From: DATMGU01 sp035555315 | GTDB lineage: Bacteria; Pseudomonadota; Alphaproteobacteria; ATCC43930; CGMCC-115725 | Reading direction: 5' to 3' | NCBI GenBank assembly: GCA_035555315.1 | Contig: DATMGU010000105.1 | Span: forward strand, 1 to 61,205 | DNA length: 61,205 nucleotides | Shown here: piece after piece, positions 52,091 to 60,605 of the stretch | Numbering within the stretch: position 1 is the stretch's first letter | Layout: the number at the start of each line of letters is the position of its first letter | The notes under the pieces: model-generated | Databases searched by the model: none | What the model was told of the DNA's origin: nothing | What the model saw: only the letters and a program-made list of their open reading frames with translations | Position numbers and translations under genes: made by a program

Positions 52091-54247
52091 ATGCAGGCAA
52101 GAAATTTTCTGACTGAGCTCAGTGCGGGCTTGGTTACATCGCTTCTGTCTCTGGCCTATTGTTTCTCGTACGGCGCGCTGATTTTCGCCGGCCCCTTGCA
52201 GCCGTTCTTAAGCGAGGGGATCGCCGCGGCTCTGATCACGGCCGCGGTGGTGGGCACCTTGATCGCGCTGACCAGCGGCTTTCGCGTCTCGATCGCAGGG
52301 CCGGACAGCAATACCGCGGCGCTGCTGGCGGCCATGATGGCGGCTTTGGCTCCGGCGCTCGCCGGACGACCCGCGACCGAAGCCTTGGCCCTCGCCTTCG
52401 CCGCCCTCGCCCTCGCCACGTTCATCAGTGGCGCGACGACATACCTCATCGGCTGGCGGCGCCTCGGCCGGTTGGTCCGCTTCGTGCCTTACCCGGTACT
52501 GGCGGGATTTCTCGCCGCCTCCGGTTGGCTGATGGTTTTGGGCGCGGTGCGCATGGCGAGCGGCGTGTCGCCGAGCTTCGCGACGCTGGCTGAGATCGCC
52601 CAGCCGGGACCGGCGCTGGCTCTCGCCATCACGGTCTGCTGGGCGGGTCTGCTATGGGTCGTGGCCGCTCGCTTCAAGCATTTCATGATCCTCCCCATCG
52701 CCTCGATCGGCGCCACCGTCGCCACGGTACTCGTCTTCCAATGGCTCGGTTTTTCGTCGGAAGAGATCCAGAACTCCGGCTGGTTCTTCGAAGCCAGCGC
52801 CCCGCACCATGTCACACTGCCGATGCTCCAGGCGGAATTCTGGAAGGCCGATTGGGGCGTGCTCCTCGCCCGGTCGGGCGACATGGCGGCCATCGCCGTC
52901 ATGACCGTGCTCTCGATCCTCCTCAATTCGACGGGTGTCGAACAGGCGGCGCGCACCGACATAGATCTTGACCGGGAGTTGCGGGTCCAGGGCATCGCCA
53001 ACATCGCGTCCGGCCTGCTCGGTGGCTTCGTCGGCTATATCTCGGTAAGCCGGACCCTGATGGCACGTGGCGCCGGCGGCACCGGCCGCATCGCGGGCGT
53101 GGTCGTCGGTCTCGTGGCCCTCGCCTCCCTTGCCGGGGGGCCAGGTCTCATCAGCGAATTTCCGCGCTTTGTGCTGAGCGGCCTGCTGCTGCAGATCGGC
53201 GGTTCGCTGTTGTGGAACTGGGGCATGGCAAGCCGGCGGCGCCTACCCCCGCTCGAATGGCTGCTCGTACCCCTCGTCGTCATCGCCACCGCGTCGCTGG
53301 GCATCCTTGTCGGCTTTCTCCTGGGTATCTTGGGCGGCTGCGTGATCTTCGCCTTCAACGTCAGCCGCGTCGATATCGTCGAACGGGATTTCGGCGGCGA
53401 CGAGCAGCCTTCCTCCCTCATGCGGTCAAGCGAGGAGATGGCGCTGCTTGGGGCGCATGGCGGCGCAGTCCGGGTGCTGCAACTCGGCAGCTTCATCTTC
53501 TTCGGTTCGGCCTATCGCCTGCAGGAGCGCATCGTGAATCTGGTGGCCGCGCATCGACCGCGTATGGTCATTCTGGATTTTTCGGCGGTTACCGGCATCG
53601 ATTCATCCGCCGGGTCCGGCTTCGCCAAAATCCGGGACGCGTTGCACAGCCAAGGCATCCAACATTCGATCGTGGGATTATCGGCCGGCGTCCGCCGGGT
53701 CATGGCGGACGCCGATCGGCTGCTGCCCCACCATGCCAATCTGGACGAAGCCCTGGAGCATGGTGAAAACCTCATCCTGGCTGGGCTTGGGCTCAAACCA
53801 TCGCAACATCGCCCCCTATTGGATTGGTTCACCGACGCGCTCGGCCGCGCCGATCACGCCCACGATCTGATCGACGCGCTGGTGCCGGCGGACTATGTCG
53901 ACGAGCGTTATCTCTGTCGACAGGGCGACCCCACCGACACGCTGCTGTTTGTCGAAAGCGGGCGCGTCAGTGTCATTATCGAGCGGCAGGGATCCGCCGC
54001 GATCCGCCAGCGGGTATTCGGCGCCAACACAATGATGGGCGAAATGGGCTTTTTCCTGGAGGCGCCGCGCACGGCCAGCCTGCGTATCGACCAGGACGCC
54101 GTTGTTTGGGCGCTAGACCGCCCGTCCTACCGGCGCCTCAGCGAGAAGCGGCCGGAGTTGGTGGCGGCATTGCTCACCTACACGGTGCGCGTTCAGTCCG
54201 AACGACTTGCCTACGCGACCCGGCAGATCGCGGCGCTACGCCGCTGA
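52091..54247 (+). CDS. SulP-family anion transporter fused to STAS and cyclic-nucleotide-binding domains
   Basis: 718 residues in three modules. Residues ~5-420 form a SulP transporter: FLTELSAGLVTSLLSLAYC, SIAGPDSNTAALLAAMM, and the carrier region GIANIASGLLGGFVGYISVSRT. Residues ~430-540 form a STAS domain with FSAVTGIDSSAGSGFAKIRD (the phosphorylatable Ser loop). Residues ~590-710 form a cNMP-binding domain (YLCRQGDPTDTLLFVESGRVSV ... MMGEMGFFLEAPRTASLRI, with the G-E and A-R phosphate-binding pattern). It likely imports sulfate, bicarbonate or dicarboxylate under second-messenger control. The ATG at 52091 is preferred; a TTG at 52070 is possible. Confidence 0.9.
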   Translation: MQARNFLTELSAGLVTSLLSLAYCFSYGALIFAGPLQPFLSEGIAAALITAAVVGTLIALTSGFRVSIAGPDSNTAALLAAMMAALAPALAGRPATEALALAFAALALATFISGATTYLIGWRRLGRLVRFVPYPVLAGFLAASGWLMVLGAVRMASGVSPSFATLAEIAQPGPALALAITVCWAGLLWVVAARFKHFMILPIASIGATVATVLVFQWLGFSSEEIQNSGWFFEASAPHHVTLPMLQAEFWKADWGVLLARSGDMAAIAVMTVLSILLNSTGVEQAARTDIDLDRELRVQGIANIASGLLGGFVGYISVSRTLMARGAGGTGRIAGVVVGLVALASLAGGPGLISEFPRFVLSGLLLQIGGSLLWNWGMASRRRLPPLEWLLVPLVVIATASLGILVGFLLGILGGCVIFAFNVSRVDIVERDFGGDEQPSSLMRSSEEMALLGAHGGAVRVLQLGSFIFFGSAYRLQERIVNLVAAHRPRMVILDFSAVTGIDSSAGSGFAKIRDALHSQGIQHSIVGLSAGVRRVMADADRLLPHHANLDEALEHGENLILAGLGLKPSQHRPLLDWFTDALGRADHAHDLIDALVPADYVDERYLCRQGDPTDTLLFVESGRVSVIIERQGSAAIRQRVFGANTMMGEMGFFLEAPRTASLRIDQDAVVWALDRPSYRRLSEKRPELVAALLTYTVRVQSERLAYATRQIAALRR

Positions 54248-54328
54248 CCCTGGCCTACTGGCCGGAGCGATGACACGCCACAGGGTCATATGTGAGGTTG
54301 TGTCAGCAGGCACTTTCCGAGGGTTGAA

Positions 54329-54502
54329 TCACCACTCGGCGGGGTCCCGATCATGCCATTGGCTTGTGCCGGGGGACGAGACCCAGCGGATGAAGCGTCG
54401 AGAGAGGCCGCGGATCGCCTCAGCTAAGCGCCACAATGCCCGTAAGGTCGTGCTTTGCGGGGCTTGTTCAGCTGACGATATGGGCGGTCCGGAAAGAGCC
54501 AT
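54329..54502 (-). CDS. Small protein, copy 1 of a tandem pair (possibly decayed)
   Basis: A 57-codon frame starting MALSGPPISSAEQAPQSTTL and continuing RALWRLAEAIRGLSRRF. It aligns with copy 2 at about 15 of the first 30 positions (MAL, SAE, PQST, RAL, RLAE). Beyond residue 33 the similarity stops and the hydrophobic helix found in copy 2 is absent, suggesting a frameshift or replacement. Function unknown. Confidence 0.4.
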   Translation of the reverse strand: MALSGPPISSAEQAPQSTTLRALWRLAEAIRGLSRRFIRWVSSPGTSQWHDRDPAEW

Positions 54503-54642
54503 GCACGCGTTCCCAAGGTGCTTCAGTCTTGATGAACGCCAAAGTCACATACCCCGTGCGGATTTTCAGCATTTCAAGTGTAACTCACCGGAGACCGTCG
54601 CCGATTTGGGGAGCCGGGCCAAAGGGGCCGACTGGTCGATGA

Positions 54643-54831
54643 TCACGCGTTGAAGAGGTCTGGAAACAAGACGCGCATAATGACGATGGCAATGACGCAA
54701 CACGCATACGCGACCATCACCGATGCGCCCCGATTCGCGCGGAACGTTTCAGCCAAACGCCCCAGCGCCCGCCAGATCGTGCTCTGCGGGGTGTGTTCGG
54801 CCGATACTGTCGAGGGTTGGTAAAGAGCCAC
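54643..54831 (-). CDS. Small membrane protein, copy 2 of a tandem pair
   Basis: 62 residues: MALYQPSTVSAEHTPQSTIW, then RALGRLAETFRANRGASV and a C-terminal transmembrane helix (VMVAYACCVIAIVIMRVLF) with PDLFNA end, i.e. tail-anchored. A homologous but degraded copy lies 140 bp further along the same strand. No family recognised. The duplication and preserved reading frame support it as a real gene. Confidence 0.5.
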   Translation of the reverse strand: MALYQPSTVSAEHTPQSTIWRALGRLAETFRANRGASVMVAYACCVIAIVIMRVLFPDLFNA

Positions 54832-54945
54832 TATGCGCTCCCAAGGTGCGGTTACTATTAATTAACGTGAAGGCTATATGGCCCGGCCCGATTTGTCGCG
54901 TCATAGTTGTGACCGAGTTGCAATCTTCGCCGCCCGGCTGCTCGC

Positions 54946-55983
54946 TCAGCGCGTCGCCGACGGCCAGACGCGTCTATAGGTGGCAAGCATCTCGTCGCCG
55001 ACATGGAAAGCCGGGGCCGTAGGATCGTTTTCCGATCCGATCGGCCGCACGATGGTCTCGTAATCGGGGGTCATGAAGAAGGGCATCGAGAAGCGCGGTA
55101 CCCCGCCGCGATTGGCGACGCGATGATTGGTCGAGGAAAAACGGCCTTTGGTCCAGAATTGCAGGGTATTGCCGATATTGATGATATAGGCGCCTTTGAG
55201 CGGCGGCGCGTCGATCCATTGCCCGGCCTTGTTCAGCACCTGAAGGCCGCCGGTATCGTCTTGCGACAGGAGGGTGATCACCCCGGAATCGCAATGCGAG
55301 CGGGCCAGCAGCTCGACACGGGGATCGTCGATTTGCGCATAGCGCAGCAAGCGCAGCTGGGCGAGTGAGTGCCGGTAATGCCGGGTGAAAAAATCGCGGG
55401 GCCGATCCAGGCCCTCGGCGAACAGCTCCAGCAGCGTCGTGCCGACCTGGAAGGTGCGCTGGTAGTAGGTATGGATGGTGTCGCGAAACCCTTCGACCGC
55501 GTCCGGCCATAGATTGGGTCCGCGCAGGGGCAGGCCCATCGTCACATCGGGATGTTCGGGGCCGAGTTCGGCGGCGCAGTGAAACGCCTCGAGGTTGTTG
55601 CCCTTGAAGGTCGGATCGGTGTCGCCCTTTTCCAACAGGCCGAGATAGCCGCGATACTGGGGCGACCGGGTGATGTGGATTTTGCGCTTCTCGCTCTCCG
55701 GCAGATCGAAGAAACGGCGACTCATGTCGAACACGCGGTCGAAGGTGTCGTCGCCGACGCCATGGCCGACGACATACATGAACCCGACCCGCTCGGCGAC
55801 CGAGACCACGTCCCGCACCAGATCCGCCCGGCGCTTCGGATCGGCGGCGCCGCTGATATCGACGATCGGAATTTCGTCGAAGGCGGCAAGCCGGGCTTGC
55901 ATGGGCTGGCCGAGCATGGGGTTTGGTCCCTGATCCGTTGGGGGTGGTCTGAATATTGTATGGACATAAGCTGTCGACGGCAT
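54946..55983 (-). CDS. Isopenicillin-N-synthase-type 2OG-Fe(II) oxygenase
   Basis: About 345 residues. The DIOX_N domain begins EIPIVDISGAADPKRRADLV and includes VGFMYVVGHGV. The catalytic 2OG-FeII domain shows the iron ligands in RSHCDSGVITLL (H-x-D) and STNHRVANRGG (distal His), with the 2-oxoglutarate Arg in VPRFSMPFF (R-x-S). Substrate unknown. Starts at 55983 (MPSTAYVH, GAGGG upstream) or 55917 (MLGQPMQAR) are both possible. Divergent from the solute-binding protein gene across about 60 bp. Confidence 0.88.
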   Translation of the reverse strand: MPSTAYVHTIFRPPPTDQGPNPMLGQPMQARLAAFDEIPIVDISGAADPKRRADLVRDVVSVAERVGFMYVVGHGVGDDTFDRVFDMSRRFFDLPESEKRKIHITRSPQYRGYLGLLEKGDTDPTFKGNNLEAFHCAAELGPEHPDVTMGLPLRGPNLWPDAVEGFRDTIHTYYQRTFQVGTTLLELFAEGLDRPRDFFTRHYRHSLAQLRLLRYAQIDDPRVELLARSHCDSGVITLLSQDDTGGLQVLNKAGQWIDAPPLKGAYIINIGNTLQFWTKGRFSSTNHRVANRGGVPRFSMPFFMTPDYETIVRPIGSENDPTAPAFHVGDEMLATYRRVWPSATR

Positions 55984-56043
55984 CGAGCGACCCTCAAACT
56001 TCAATCGCCCCAATGTTCTTTGCCGTCCAGGGAGATGCGTCAC

Positions 56044-56877
56044 ATGCTTCGTCGTCTTGCCGCCGTCCTGCTCGCCGTGCTCGCCCTCGGTGCAGGGGGT
56101 GTAGCTGCTCAAACACTGCCGCCCGATATTGCCCAAAGCAAGAAGATACGGGTCGCGGTGAACGGCAGCTACCCGCCGATGGAGAGCGTCGACGTCGCGA
56201 CCAACAAGCTCGTCGGCTTCGATATCGATCTCGGCGAGGCTCTGGCCAAGACGCTCGGCGTCGAGCTGGAATGGCAGGACGGTTCCTTCGCCCAGCTCAT
56301 CCCCTCGCTGCAGAGCAGCCGGGCCGACATGATCCTGAGCGGCATCAGCGACCTGCCCGCGCGCCGGGAATCGCTAAACTTCATCGACTATCTGAATTCG
56401 GGTGCCCAGTTCTACACGCTGGCCAAGAACACCGCGATCAAGTCGCCGGCCGATCTCTGCGGCGTGCATGTCGGGACGGTGCGCAGCACGTCGTTCCCCG
56501 CCAATATCGCGCAATATAGCGCCGAGAACTGCGAGAAGCTGGGCAAGCCCGCGATCATCGTGGACGGCGTCGACCGCATGCCGCTCGTCGCGACGGAGCT
56601 GCAGCAGGGGCGCATCGATGCCGCGGTGCGTGGCAGCGAAACTTTGCCGACGATGATGCGGGACGAGCCCGACACCTATCGCATCGTGACGCCGCCCTTT
56701 ACCAAGGTGTATCAGGGCATCGCTTTCCTGAAGACCAACACGGCCTTGCAGGACGCGGTCCTCGTGGCGCTGAACAAGCTGTTCGCCGACGGCACCTACA
56801 CCGCCCTCATCCAGAAATGGCATCTCGAGGCGAGCGCCGCGCCGGCACCGACGGTGAATGGCGAGCCGCCGCGCTGA
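56044..56877 (+). CDS. Amino-acid ABC-transporter periplasmic substrate-binding protein
   Basis: 277-residue SBP_bac_3 protein. The signal peptide is LAAVLLAVLALGAGGVAAQ. The ligand-binding domain shows RVAVNGSYPPMESV, LVGFDIDLGEALAKTLGVELEW (the class signature), DMILSGISDLPARRESLNF and VGTVRSTSFPANI. A C-terminal Pro-rich tail ends the protein. No permease or ATPase gene is adjacent, so its transporter must be encoded elsewhere. Start at 56044 with GGGAG upstream; ATG at 56035 is an alternative. Confidence 0.92.
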   Translation: MLRRLAAVLLAVLALGAGGVAAQTLPPDIAQSKKIRVAVNGSYPPMESVDVATNKLVGFDIDLGEALAKTLGVELEWQDGSFAQLIPSLQSSRADMILSGISDLPARRESLNFIDYLNSGAQFYTLAKNTAIKSPADLCGVHVGTVRSTSFPANIAQYSAENCEKLGKPAIIVDGVDRMPLVATELQQGRIDAAVRGSETLPTMMRDEPDTYRIVTPPFTKVYQGIAFLKTNTALQDAVLVALNKLFADGTYTALIQKWHLEASAAPAPTVNGEPPR

Positions 56878-57062
56878 CCGGCGATCGTCATCGGCAACCT
56901 TTCCCATCGCCCAACTAGAGCGCCGTCGAATGCGCCCTTTCCGCCACAACTATGACATGCCCCGTGCTGCAATAGAGTCTGGCCTGCCAACGTTATCAGG
57001 TCACAATGCAGCCGATAGTCGGCCGATCTGTCTTGGTCGACTATAGAATCGGGAGTTCTTCA

Positions 57063-57347
57063 ATGTCGTATCGATCTATGAGCGTCAAGAAACTGCTGGG
57101 CGTCGCCATCGTTTCTTGCGGCATGCTGTTCGTTAGTCTCAGCGCGGCACGCGCCGATGATGATGAGCACGGTTACCGGCATGACCACGGCTATCATGAG
57201 GGCTGGCATCGGCGACATGAGCCGGATGTGATCTACGCGCCGGGCCCCGTCGTGCTCGTCCCGCCGCCCCGCGTGTATTATGCCCCGCCGCCGCCGGTCG
57301 TCTATGCCGTCCCGAGCCAGCTCAATATCATCGTTCCGCTGCGTTAG
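57063..57347 (+). CDS. Small secreted His/Pro/Tyr-rich protein
   Basis: 94 residues. The signal peptide (LLGVAIVSCGMLFVSLSAARA) is followed by a His/Asp-rich segment (DDEHGYRHDHGYHEGWHRRH) and a Pro/Tyr/Val-rich tail (VLVPPPRVYYAPPPPVVYAV). The layout matches the middle of the glycine-zipper protein at 35188 but lacks the zipper. GGGAG precedes the ATG. Possibly a cell-envelope or metal-binding protein; no family assigned. Confidence 0.7.
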   Translation: MSYRSMSVKKLLGVAIVSCGMLFVSLSAARADDDEHGYRHDHGYHEGWHRRHEPDVIYAPGPVVLVPPPRVYYAPPPPVVYAVPSQLNIIVPLR

Positions 57348-57372
57348 CGCACGGCCCGGGAAAGACAAGAAC

Positions 57373-57954
57373 ATGACTGGAAATTTGTCCCTCCGTCTGT
57401 TGTTGATTGTCGCGATCGCCCTGACGGCACCCGCCGGCATCTTCGTCTCCACCGCCTACGCTCACGGGGGCGGTGGTGGCGGCGGCGGTGGTGGCGGCGG
57501 CGGTGGAGGGGGCGGCGGTAACGGCGGTGGTAACGGTAACGGCGGCGGTCATGCCGACGGGATCGGGTCCGGCGTCACGGCCGACCAAGCGGATACCGGT
57601 TCCCATACCGGCATCACCGGACACGGCGCCACCGGCCACGCGGCTCATGATCAGGCGGCTCGGAGCACTTCGGGTCGCACCCATGGTCAAACCGTGGCGC
57701 GTGCCAGCAACCGGGCGAATGATTTGGGCAAGCTCAACGCCGCCCATGCGTCGCCGACGGCACGGGCGCATGCCGCCCCGAATTCCGCGGTCGGCAATGT
57801 CGCCGCCTATAGCCGGGCGCTGAACCGGGCCCAGGCCATTCCAGACCCGGTGGCCAGGCAAGCGGCCATCGATAAGGCGATCGCCGGCCTGAACTCGAAC
57901 AAGCCGGTGACCCCCGGCGTCGTCGATCAGGTCGATGCTCGGCTGGGGCTGTGA
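57373..57954 (+). CDS. Secreted glycine-rich protein
   Basis: 193 residues. After a signal peptide (LLLIVAIALTAPAGIFVSTAYA) comes a run of 18 consecutive Gly, then GNGGGNGNGGGH, and a His/Ala/Thr-rich middle (GSHTGITGHGATGHAAHD). The C-terminal ~80 residues are more ordered (LGKLNAAHASPTARAHAAPN, then YSRALNRAQAIPDPVARQAAI). The poly-Gly tract is encoded by GGC/GGT repeats prone to slippage. It follows the 94-residue secreted protein by 25 bp, likely one operon. Function unknown. Confidence 0.7.
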   Translation: MTGNLSLRLLLIVAIALTAPAGIFVSTAYAHGGGGGGGGGGGGGGGGGGNGGGNGNGGGHADGIGSGVTADQADTGSHTGITGHGATGHAAHDQAARSTSGRTHGQTVARASNRANDLGKLNAAHASPTARAHAAPNSAVGNVAAYSRALNRAQAIPDPVARQAAIDKAIAGLNSNKPVTPGVVDQVDARLGL

Positions 57955-58001
57955 GCCGGGGCGCCCGGTACGGCTGAGCGGCCGTTAGTGGCGGTCGAGC
58001 G

Positions 58002-59483
58002 TCACAGCGTATCCAAGAACGCCGTCACCCGATCGGTGACCGCCGACAGCGCATCCGCCACCGTCGCATGGGTTGTCGCGGGGCCCGCCGCTCCTTGCCG
58101 CAGCGCGTCGATCCGATCCTCCGCCTGGGTCGCCTTGGCGGGTAATGTCGTCGTCATATGGCAGAGGCTGTGTTGCAGATCGTTCGGCGGGGCCGCCGAG
58201 GCGTCGGCGACTTCCGTCGTCGTCGGGGAGCGCGTGGTGGCGGCGATGCTTTCCGGGCCGAGATTGGTCGGATCGTTGAGGCTCAAGGCGCGGATCAGGT
58301 CCGGTGCCGCCTCGTCTCGCGCGGTCAGCGGATCGCCCAGATCGAACAGCTTGCGCAGGGTCGCGATGATCGAGGTGTGGTCGAACGGGTAAGGCGGGCC
58401 TTGCCCCGGCAGGCCGTTCTCCACCACCCGCACGACGCTACCCGGTGCGATATAGGGCGAGATGATGACCGCCGGCACCCGCACGCCATACCGGTCGAAC
58501 GAAAATTCCGTATTGGCGGCGCTGGCTGCGTCCGGCACCACCGCCTTGGGCGGCGGCACGTGATCGAAGCAGCCGCCATGCTCGTCATAAGTGATGATGA
58601 ACAGGGTCTGGGTCCAGGTCGGCGCGGCGCGCAGGGCGTTGTAGACGCGGGCGATCAACTGCTCGCCATAGACCACGTTATGCGGCGGGTGCTGGTCGTT
58701 GGGAATGAGGCCGAGCGGCTCGTTGGTGAAATAGCGCGGTTCGATGAAGCTGTAATTCGGCAGGTTGCCGTCTCGGCAATCCGCCTCGAACTCGTCCTCG
58801 AACATCCGGAAATGAAACGGCGCGTCGAACCAGAGATTGGCCAGGGTCATGCTTTGCGGCACGTCGTGGAAATACACCTTCCAGCTCTTCTTGCAGGCGC
58901 TTAGGCGCTCGAAGATCGTTGCCATCTCATAGGGAAAATGGAACGGCTCGTTATCGACCCAGCCGCCCGCCGTCGCGGTATGCGCGAAGAACCGGTTCGG
59001 CCAGGTCTGGCAAGGGGCCGAGGCGTGCCATTGGTCGCAGACCCCGAACGCGGTGGCGAGCGCGCTGATGACGGGCACCTGCGCCGGCGTGAAGTAATGC
59101 ATGACCGCCTTGGGATCCGGTTTCGCCGCCCCCGCGGCCGCCGCCTGCCGGGCGTAATTGTCGGCGAAGCCGGACATGGTCGGCGGCCCCGCGGTGGGCG
59201 ATCCGCCCAGGCCGTAGAGCTGGGTCACCATATCCGCCTGAAACAGCTCGCCCGGATCGGGATCCGGGATGCGGGCGGTCGCCGGGTCCATTCCCGTATC
59301 GTTCCAGACCGGGATCGCAGCCCCCGCGCCGCCGGTGGCCGGGTCGGTGAATGGGTTCGTCTCCTCGCCCGACAGCCCGTTGAACCCGTCGCTCTTCGGA
59401 TAGAGCGTGCCCAGCATCGAATCGAAGGAACGGTTCTCCAGCATCAGAACCACGACGTGATTGATCCCGCTCAAAGCCGGCAT
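58002..59483 (-). CDS. Phospholipase C / acid phosphatase-type phosphoesterase
   Basis: 493 residues, phosphoesterase (PF04185-type) family. The N-terminus INHVVVLMLENRSFDSMLGTLYP carries the metal-binding ENRSFD motif. TLFIITYDEHGGCFDHVPPP holds the second metal cluster, and VRVPAVIISPYI and FDHTSIIATL follow. No signal peptide is seen, unlike many homologues (some are Tat-exported). The C-terminal ~80 residues are low-complexity. Substrates could be phospholipids or other phosphodiesters. Confidence 0.9.
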   Translation of the reverse strand: MPALSGINHVVVLMLENRSFDSMLGTLYPKSDGFNGLSGEETNPFTDPATGGAGAAIPVWNDTGMDPATARIPDPDPGELFQADMVTQLYGLGGSPTAGPPTMSGFADNYARQAAAAGAAKPDPKAVMHYFTPAQVPVISALATAFGVCDQWHASAPCQTWPNRFFAHTATAGGWVDNEPFHFPYEMATIFERLSACKKSWKVYFHDVPQSMTLANLWFDAPFHFRMFEDEFEADCRDGNLPNYSFIEPRYFTNEPLGLIPNDQHPPHNVVYGEQLIARVYNALRAAPTWTQTLFIITYDEHGGCFDHVPPPKAVVPDAASAANTEFSFDRYGVRVPAVIISPYIAPGSVVRVVENGLPGQGPPYPFDHTSIIATLRKLFDLGDPLTARDEAAPDLIRALSLNDPTNLGPESIAATTRSPTTTEVADASAAPPNDLQHSLCHMTTTLPAKATQAEDRIDALRQGAAGPATTHATVADALSAVTDRVTAFLDTL

Positions 59484-59567
59484 GCGCGCCTCCCCCTGCC
59501 GAGGATGTTTTCAAGCCGAAATGACGCGCCGAAAGCCTGCGTTATGCAAGCATAACGAGAGTCGGCC

Positions 59568-60605
59568 CTATCCTACCTGGATGATCTCGTCGCGGATGCA
59601 TGCCGCGCGATGGCTTCGCGTGCCAGGGTCGGCGCCGGGGCCGGCGCCAGGACCGACCGGGCGCGGTGCCGGGATCGCCGCGGCGCAGGCCTCGATCGCG
59701 TGCGGGCAGCGGGTGCGGAAGACGCAGCCGGAGGGTGGGTCGGCCGGGCTGGGCAGCTCGCCGCTGAGCACGATGCGGTCGCGGCGATGGGCGGGATCGA
59801 GGCTCGGCACGGCGGAGAGCAGGGCGGCGGTATAGGGGTGGCGCGGGCTGGCGAATACCTCCGCGGTCGGCCCCTCCTCCATCACCCGGCCCAGATAGAG
59901 CACGACGACCCGGTCGCACAGATGCCGCACGGCGGTCAGGTCATGGCTGATGAACAGCATGGCGAGGCCGAGCCGCGTGCGCAGATCGGCGAGCAGCGCC
60001 AGCACCTGCGCCTGTACCGAGACGTCGAGGGCCGAGACCGGCTCATCCGCCACCAGGAAATCCGGGCCGGTCGCCAGCGCCCGGGCGATGCCGATGCGCT
60101 GGCGCTGGCCGCCGCTGAACTGATAGGGAAACCGCTTGGCGTGGTCGGCGTCGAGCCCGACCTGGCGCAGCAGCTCGGCGACCCGCGCCGGGGCCTCCCG
60201 CGCCGTCGCCAGACGGTGGATGCTCAGCCCATCGGCGATCTGCGCGCCGACTGGGCGGCGCGGGTCCAGGCTGGAATAGGGGTCCTGGAAGACGATCTGC
60301 ATGCGCCGTCGCAGGGCGCGTAGTGCAGCACCGTCGAGCCCCTTGAGATCGGTGCCTTCGAACAGCACCCGGCCTTCGCTGGGCGGCAAAAGCCCGAGAA
60401 GCAGCCGGCCGACCGTGCTCTTGCCCGAGCCGCTTTCGCCGACCAGCCCGACCGCCTCGCCGCGCGCCAGGGACAGATCGAACCCGGTCACCGCCTGCAC
60501 GGCGCGCGGGCCTGTCGAGAAGGGCCGCCACAGCCCGCGCGCGGCGAACCGGCGGGTCAGGCCCTCGGCCAGGACTAGCGGCTGGGGGGCGGGAGACCCG
60601 TTCAT
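59568..60605 (-). CDS. Peptide/nickel ABC-transporter ATP-binding protein (DppF/OppF type)
   Basis: 345-residue ATPase. Walker A GESGSGKST, signature FSGGQRQRIGIARAL, Walker B FLVADEPVSALDVS and the OppF-type C-terminal domain with its Cys-rich motif (CVFRTRCPHAIEAC) are all present. The N-terminal FAARGLWRPFSTGPRAVQAV is typical of the DppF member. The start overlaps the stop of the DppD-type gene by 4 bp; both are minus-strand and probably part of a full five-gene importer extending beyond the window. Confidence 0.94.
   Translation of the reverse strand: MNGSPAPQPLVLAEGLTRRFAARGLWRPFSTGPRAVQAVTGFDLSLARGEAVGLVGESGSGKSTVGRLLLGLLPPSEGRVLFEGTDLKGLDGAALRALRRRMQIVFQDPYSSLDPRRPVGAQIADGLSIHRLATAREAPARVAELLRQVGLDADHAKRFPYQFSGGQRQRIGIARALATGPDFLVADEPVSALDVSVQAQVLALLADLRTRLGLAMLFISHDLTAVRHLCDRVVVLYLGRVMEEGPTAEVFASPRHPYTAALLSAVPSLDPAHRRDRIVLSGELPSPADPPSGCVFRTRCPHAIEACAAAIPAPRPVGPGAGPGADPGTRSHRAACIRDEIIQVG

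Larger units (their letters stand above)
54248..54945. other. Intergenic region with two diverged tandem copies
   Basis: About 700 bp. The segments 54430-54570 and 54765-54905 are imperfect copies of each other (shared blocks such as CGCCC, GTCGTGCT/ATCGTGCT, GCGGGG, AAAGAGCCA and TTCCCAAGGTGC/CTCCCAAGGTGC). Each holds a small minus-strand reading frame starting in its AAAGAGCCAT block. No other supported gene. Confidence 0.6.

Noticed and set aside
54248..54653. Plus-strand 148-codon frame downstream of the SulP gene
   Set aside because: No motif, and composition fits non-coding duplicated DNA with the minus-strand small frames.
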